From contig JALSOD010000281.1 in the NCBI GenBank assembly GCA_026986655.1, forward strand, positions 1 through 7,093: a DNA stretch of 7,093 nucleotides, given 5' to 3'. Each line of letters starts with the position of its first letter. Position 1 is the stretch's first letter. The DNA comes from Caldifarciminota bacterium (lineage in GTDB: Bacteria; Hydrothermota; Hydrothermia; B15-G9; WFZT01). The position numbers were made by a program, and so were the translations under genes. This document shows, piece by piece, positions 4,312-7,093 of this stretch. The notes beneath the pieces are model-generated. The model made no database searches. It was given only the letters and a program-made list of their open reading frames with translations, and had not been told where the DNA came from.

Positions 4312-6201
4312 ATGAGAGTCAGGCTCCCGGATGGTGAAGTATTGGAAATGGACCGTGACAAGCTTATAGAATTTGCCAAAAAGAATGGGTATTTCGTGGC
4401 CCGTGTGAATGGAAAGCTGGTGGATCTCGCCCTCGTACCGGAAGAAGCTGGTGAAGTTGAGCTCCTTGACTTCTCTTCCCCTGAGGGGAGAGAAGTTTAC
4501 TGGCACACGAGTTCTCACATCATGGCCCAGGCCGTTAAGGAGCTTTTCCCGGAGGTGAAGGTTACCATAGGTCCTGCCATTGAAAATGGATTTTACTACG
4601 ATTTCGATACACAGGGGCGAACATTCACACCCGAGGACCTCAAAAAAATAGAAAAGAAGATGAAGGAGATTATAAAAAAGAACCTTCCCCTGCGTCGGGA
4701 GGAGCTTTCCCGGGAAGAGGCCATTGAACTTTTTAAAAAACTGGGAGAGGACTACAAGGTCGAAATTTTAAACGAAATAGAAGACGAGAAGGTGTCAGTT
4801 TACTGGCAGGGAGATTTTGTCGATCTGTGTAGAGGACCGCACTTACCAAGCACAGGTTTTGTAAAAGCCATTAAACTCCTTTCATCCTCATCGAGTTACT
4901 GGCGTGGAGATGAGAAAAACCCCGTTTTGCAGAGAATTTATGGGATTTCCTTCCCATCGAAGGAAGAATTGAAAGAGTATTTGAGGAAGCTTGAAGAGGC
5001 GAAAAAGAGGGATCACAGAAAACTTGGTAAAGAGCTTGACCTTTATTCCATAAATGAGGATGTGGGACCGGGTCTGGTTCTCTGGCATCCCAGAGGGGCG
5101 AGAATCAGGCTTGAGATTGAGAAGTTCTGGATAGAGGAGCACCTGAAGCGTGGATACGAGCCCGTTTACACCCCTCATGTGGGAAGGGCAAAGCTCTGGG
5201 AGGTATCAGGTCACCTTGGATTTTACCAGGAAAACATGTTCTCACCCATGAAAATAGAGAACGATACCTATTATGTGAAACCCATGAACTGTCCTTTCCA
5301 CATTCTCATTTATAAATCCAGGGTCAGAAGCTACAGGGATCTTCCCATCAGGTATGCGGAGTTGGGGACCGTTTATCGTTACGAAAGATCTGGTGTTCTT
5401 CACGGCCTTTTGAGGGTTCGGGGATTTACTCAGGACGACGCTCACATATTTGCGCGTCCCGATCAGGTTGAGGAGGAGATCATAGGAGTTATCGATCTTT
5501 CCCTTTACATTCTTAAGAGTTTTGGTTTCGAGGATTATGAGATATACATCTCGACGAAGCCGGAAAAGTATGTTGGCGACGACGAAATGTGGGAGCTTGC
5601 CACAAATTCTCTCATAAAGGCAGTGGAGAAGGCAGGGTTAAAATATGACATAGACGAGGGAGGAGGAGCCTTTTACGGTCCCAAGATAGACATAAAGATC
5701 AAGGATGCATTGGGGCGTGCGTGGCAATGTTCCACCATCCAGTTTGACTTTAACCTCCCTGAGAGGTTTGATGTAACATACCGGGATAAAGACGGAAAGG
5801 ACAAGAGGCCCTACATGATCCACCGTGCTCTTATGGGTTCACTTGAAAGGTTTTTCGGGACACTGATCGAGCACTACGGTGGAAATTTCCCAGTCTGGCT
5901 TGCCCCTGTTCAGGTTAGAGTTCTTCCCATAACGGATCAGAATATTGATTATGCACAGAAAATCTACGATAATCTATTCTCCCGCGGATACAGGGTCGAG
6001 CTCGACCGGAGATCGGAGAAAATAGGGTACAAAATAAGGGATGCCGAAAAGCAAAAGATACCCTTTATGCTTATTATAGGTAAGGACGAGGAAGAAAGGG
6101 GTCTTGTATCCGTCCGAAAACATGGTGAAGGGGACATTGGGAAGATGGGAATTGATGAATTTTTGAATATGTTGGACGATCTGATAAGTAAAAGGAGGTA
6201 G
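4312..6201 (+). CDS. thrS: Threonyl-tRNA synthetase, 629 aa
   Basis: Class II synthetase that charges tRNA-Thr with threonine using ATP in the cytoplasm. Full length (E. coli ThrRS is 642 aa) with all domains in order: TGS domain (about 1-60); editing domain with HTSSH (H65, H69) and CRGPH (C173, H177), which hydrolyses mischarged Ser-tRNA-Thr; catalytic core from about 240 with motif 1 (near 265-290), motif 2 (YRYERSG, then GLLRVRGFTQDDAH) and motif 3 (HRALMGSLERFFG, 504-516); and the anticodon-binding domain (about 533-629). The threonine-binding zinc ligands are intact: C327 (MNCPFH), H378 and H504, matching E. coli C334, H385 and H511. The start follows GAGGTG at 4301-4306 with 5-base spacing. 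First gene of a thrS-infC-rpmI-lemA operon. Its TAG (6199-6201) overlaps the infC ribosome-binding site, 5 bases before the infC start, so the two are likely coupled. Confidence 0.98.
   Translation: MRVRLPDGEVLEMDRDKLIEFAKKNGYFVARVNGKLVDLALVPEEAGEVELLDFSSPEGREVYWHTSSHIMAQAVKELFPEVKVTIGPAIENGFYYDFDTQGRTFTPEDLKKIEKKMKEIIKKNLPLRREELSREEAIELFKKLGEDYKVEILNEIEDEKVSVYWQGDFVDLCRGPHLPSTGFVKAIKLLSSSSSYWRGDEKNPVLQRIYGISFPSKEELKEYLRKLEEAKKRDHRKLGKELDLYSINEDVGPGLVLWHPRGARIRLEIEKFWIEEHLKRGYEPVYTPHVGRAKLWEVSGHLGFYQENMFSPMKIENDTYYVKPMNCPFHILIYKSRVRSYRDLPIRYAELGTVYRYERSGVLHGLLRVRGFTQDDAHIFARPDQVEEEIIGVIDLSLYILKSFGFEDYEIYISTKPEKYVGDDEMWELATNSLIKAVEKAGLKYDIDEGGGAFYGPKIDIKIKDALGRAWQCSTIQFDFNLPERFDVTYRDKDGKDKRPYMIHRALMGSLERFFGTLIEHYGGNFPVWLAPVQVRVLPITDQNIDYAQKIYDNLFSRGYRVELDRRSEKIGYKIRDAEKQKIPFMLIIGKDEEERGLVSVRKHGEGDIGKMGIDEFLNMLDDLISKRR
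6193..6199 (+). promoter_or_regulatory. Shine-Dalgarno sequence of infC, overlapping the thrS stop
   Basis: AGGAGGT lies at the very end of thrS and 7 bases before the ATT at 6207. It fixes the infC start at this rare codon: no ATG, GTG, TTG or CTG occurs in frame between here and 6285, and translation from 6285 would remove conserved IF-3 residues. Confidence 0.85.
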
Positions 6202-6206
6202 TTAAA

Positions 6207-6761
6207 ATTAGAGGAAGATTTTACAGAAGGGTAAGAAGGGATCCGGAGGAGCACAGGGTAAACGAGAGGATCAGGGTCCCTGAAGTGAGAGTCATAGGGC
6301 CTGACGGTAAGCAGCTGGGAATTATGAAGACCAGGGATGCTCTCGAGCTGGCGTATTCGATGAATCTCGACCTCGTGGAGGTGGCGCCCAATGCCAACCC
6401 ACCTGTTGCCAAGATTATGGATTACGGTAAATTTAAGTACGAGGAGAAGAAGCGGAAAAAAGAGGCGAAGAAGAAGCAGGCCGGTGAGGTGAAGGAGATA
6501 TCTTTCAGGCCCTCCATTGACAAACATGATCTTGAAACCAAGTTAAAAAAGGTGCGTGAGTTTCTGGAGGACGGTCACAAAGTCAAGGTGAAGATATTTT
6601 TTAAAGGAAGGGAGATCGTCCATCAGGACAAGGGGTTTAAGCTTATTAATTCAATTTTAGAGGAACTTTCCGATATGTCAGCCGTGGAGGTTCCCCCGAA
6701 AATGGAAGGTAGATACATAACTTCTCTCATAAGACCCACAATTAAAAAGAAAGGAGGTTGA
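6207..6761 (+). CDS. infC: Translation initiation factor IF-3, 184 aa, ATT start
   Basis: IF-3 binds the 30S subunit, keeps it apart from 50S and proofreads the start codon and initiator tRNA. The N-terminal domain (about residues 15-85) carries VNERIRVPEVRVIGPDG (18-34), DALELAYSMNLDLVEVAP and PPVAKIMDYGKFKYE. A Lys/Arg/Glu-rich linker helix (about 86-100) leads to the C-terminal domain (EISFRPSIDKHD, KVKVKIFFKGRE, VEVPPKMEGR). The first conventional start in frame is GTG at 6285, but that would delete the conserved VNERIR segment. The ATT at 6207, 7 bases after AGGAGGT, restores a normal-length protein with a basic 17-residue N-terminal extension. ATT is the classic infC start: IF-3 discriminates against it, so the protein represses its own translation (known in E. 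coli, inferred here). It lies 5 bases after thrS and 6 before rpmI. Confidence 0.95.
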   Translation: MRGRFYRRVRRDPEEHRVNERIRVPEVRVIGPDGKQLGIMKTRDALELAYSMNLDLVEVAPNANPPVAKIMDYGKFKYEEKKRKKEAKKKQAGEVKEISFRPSIDKHDLETKLKKVREFLEDGHKVKVKIFFKGREIVHQDKGFKLINSILEELSDMSAVEVPPKMEGRYITSLIRPTIKKKGG

Positions 6762-6767
6762 GTTAAG

Positions 6768-6968
6768 ATGCCGAAGTTTAAAACCAAAAGGTCAGCAGCC
6801 AAGAGATTCAAGGTTACAGGATCAGGGAAGATCAAAAGAAGGCACGCGTTCAAAAGCCACATACTTACGAAGAAAACCAGGAAGAGAAAAAGGCACCTCA
6901 GGCAGCCGGATCTCGTTGATAATGCTGACTTTAGAAGAATCAGGATGATCATACCTTACAAATTCTAA
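6768..6968 (+). CDS. rpmI: Ribosomal protein bL35, 66 aa
   Basis: Small, highly basic protein of the 50S subunit. It matches L35 over its whole length: MPKFKTKRSAAKRFKVTGSG at the start, KIKRRHAFKSHILTKKTRKR in the middle and a C-terminal RIRMIIPY. Size is normal for the family (64-66 aa). AAGGAGG at 6751-6757, within the end of infC, lies 10 bases before the ATG. In most bacteria the next gene is rplT (L20), which also acts as translational repressor of rpmI-rplT in E. coli. Here the stop is followed after one base by a lemA-type gene instead. Confidence 0.97.
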   Translation: MPKFKTKRSAAKRFKVTGSGKIKRRHAFKSHILTKKTRKRKRHLRQPDLVDNADFRRIRMIIPYKF

Positions 6969-6969
6969 G

Positions 6970-7093
6970 ATGAAAAAGGCGCTTATCCTCATTCTGGTTG
7001 TTGTCGTTATCTTCCTGATCCCTCTTGTATCCGCTTACAACAGGCTGGTGTCCCTGAGGGAGCAGGTGGATCTTTACTGGTCCCAGATCGAGA
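6970..7093 (+). CDS. lemA: LemA-family membrane protein, N-terminal 41 aa (partial, cut by window end)
   Basis: The visible 41 residues begin MKKALILILVVVVIFLIPLV, a single N-terminal membrane segment (about 4-22), followed by SAYNRLVSLREQVDLYWSQI, the signature of LemA proteins (YN.LV.LRE.V...WSQI). The family has a membrane anchor followed by a helical bundle. Its function is poorly defined, and it is often found beside a TPM-domain or protease gene. The ATG starts one base after the rpmI stop, and I see no Shine-Dalgarno sequence, so translation probably depends on ribosomes finishing rpmI. The reading frame is open to the window end. Confidence 0.88.
   Translation, partial: MKKALILILVVVVIFLIPLVSAYNRLVSLREQVDLYWSQIE

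Noticed and set aside
5964..6527. 187-aa ORF on the - strand across the thrS-infC junction
   Set aside because: It is antisense to two firmly identified conserved genes, has a low-complexity Leu/Ser-rich translation and is not supported by any motif.
6285..6761. infC starting at GTG 6285
   Set aside because: This would cut off conserved IF-3 residues and has no ribosome-binding site at the right distance; ATT at 6207 fits both.
1..7093. CRISPR array, tRNA gene, integrase or transposase
   Set aside because: I found no regularly spaced repeats, no cloverleaf sequence with tRNA consensus boxes and no recombinase motifs on either strand.

Overview
The window is bacterial. Its right-hand third (from about 4247 to the end) is a conserved translation locus on the + strand: thrS (threonyl-tRNA synthetase), infC (initiation factor IF-3), rpmI (ribosomal protein L35) and the start of a lemA-family gene. 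A sigma70-type promoter (TTGACA, 17 bp, TATATT) drives it, and the genes are separated by 5, 6 and 1 bases. The many Lys, Glu and Arg residues and frequent AGG/AGA codons fit a thermophilic or deep-branching bacterium, but I cannot name a phylum. Two points stand out. infC must begin at a rare ATT codon, 26 codons before the first GTG. The usual next gene after rpmI, rplT (L20), is replaced here by lemA.

The left-hand part (about 167-3901) is a leftward (- strand) accessory cassette that reads as more AT-rich than the thrS operon. In transcription order it encodes: a NucS/DUF91-like PD-(D/E)XK endonuclease (3901 to 2882); after a 109-bp gap with a perfect 16-bp palindrome, an HhH-GPD-like DNA glycosylase with four C-terminal cysteines (2772 to 1864); a DUF6884/YaaA-like protein (1867 to 1415); a 46-aa small protein (1418 to 1278); and a second PD-(D/E)XK nuclease-like protein (1276 to 167). 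The last four are packed with ATGA overlaps or a 1-base gap, so they are probably translated in a coupled way.

A putative base-excising enzyme, a YaaA-like protein and two different nucleases in one transcription unit suggest a multi-gene system acting on DNA. The most attractive reading is defence against DNA carrying modified bases: the glycosylase removes the base and the nucleases cut. This is inference. No toxin, integrase, transposase or CRISPR array is visible, and the exact system is not one I recognise.

The 410 bp between the two blocks (3902-4311) is a divergent intergenic region. It holds a strong 12-bp-arm inverted repeat inside a longer potential stem, the thrS promoter, and a weak 42-codon ORF on the - strand. 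Bases 1-166 hold only a weak 42-codon ORF on the - strand.
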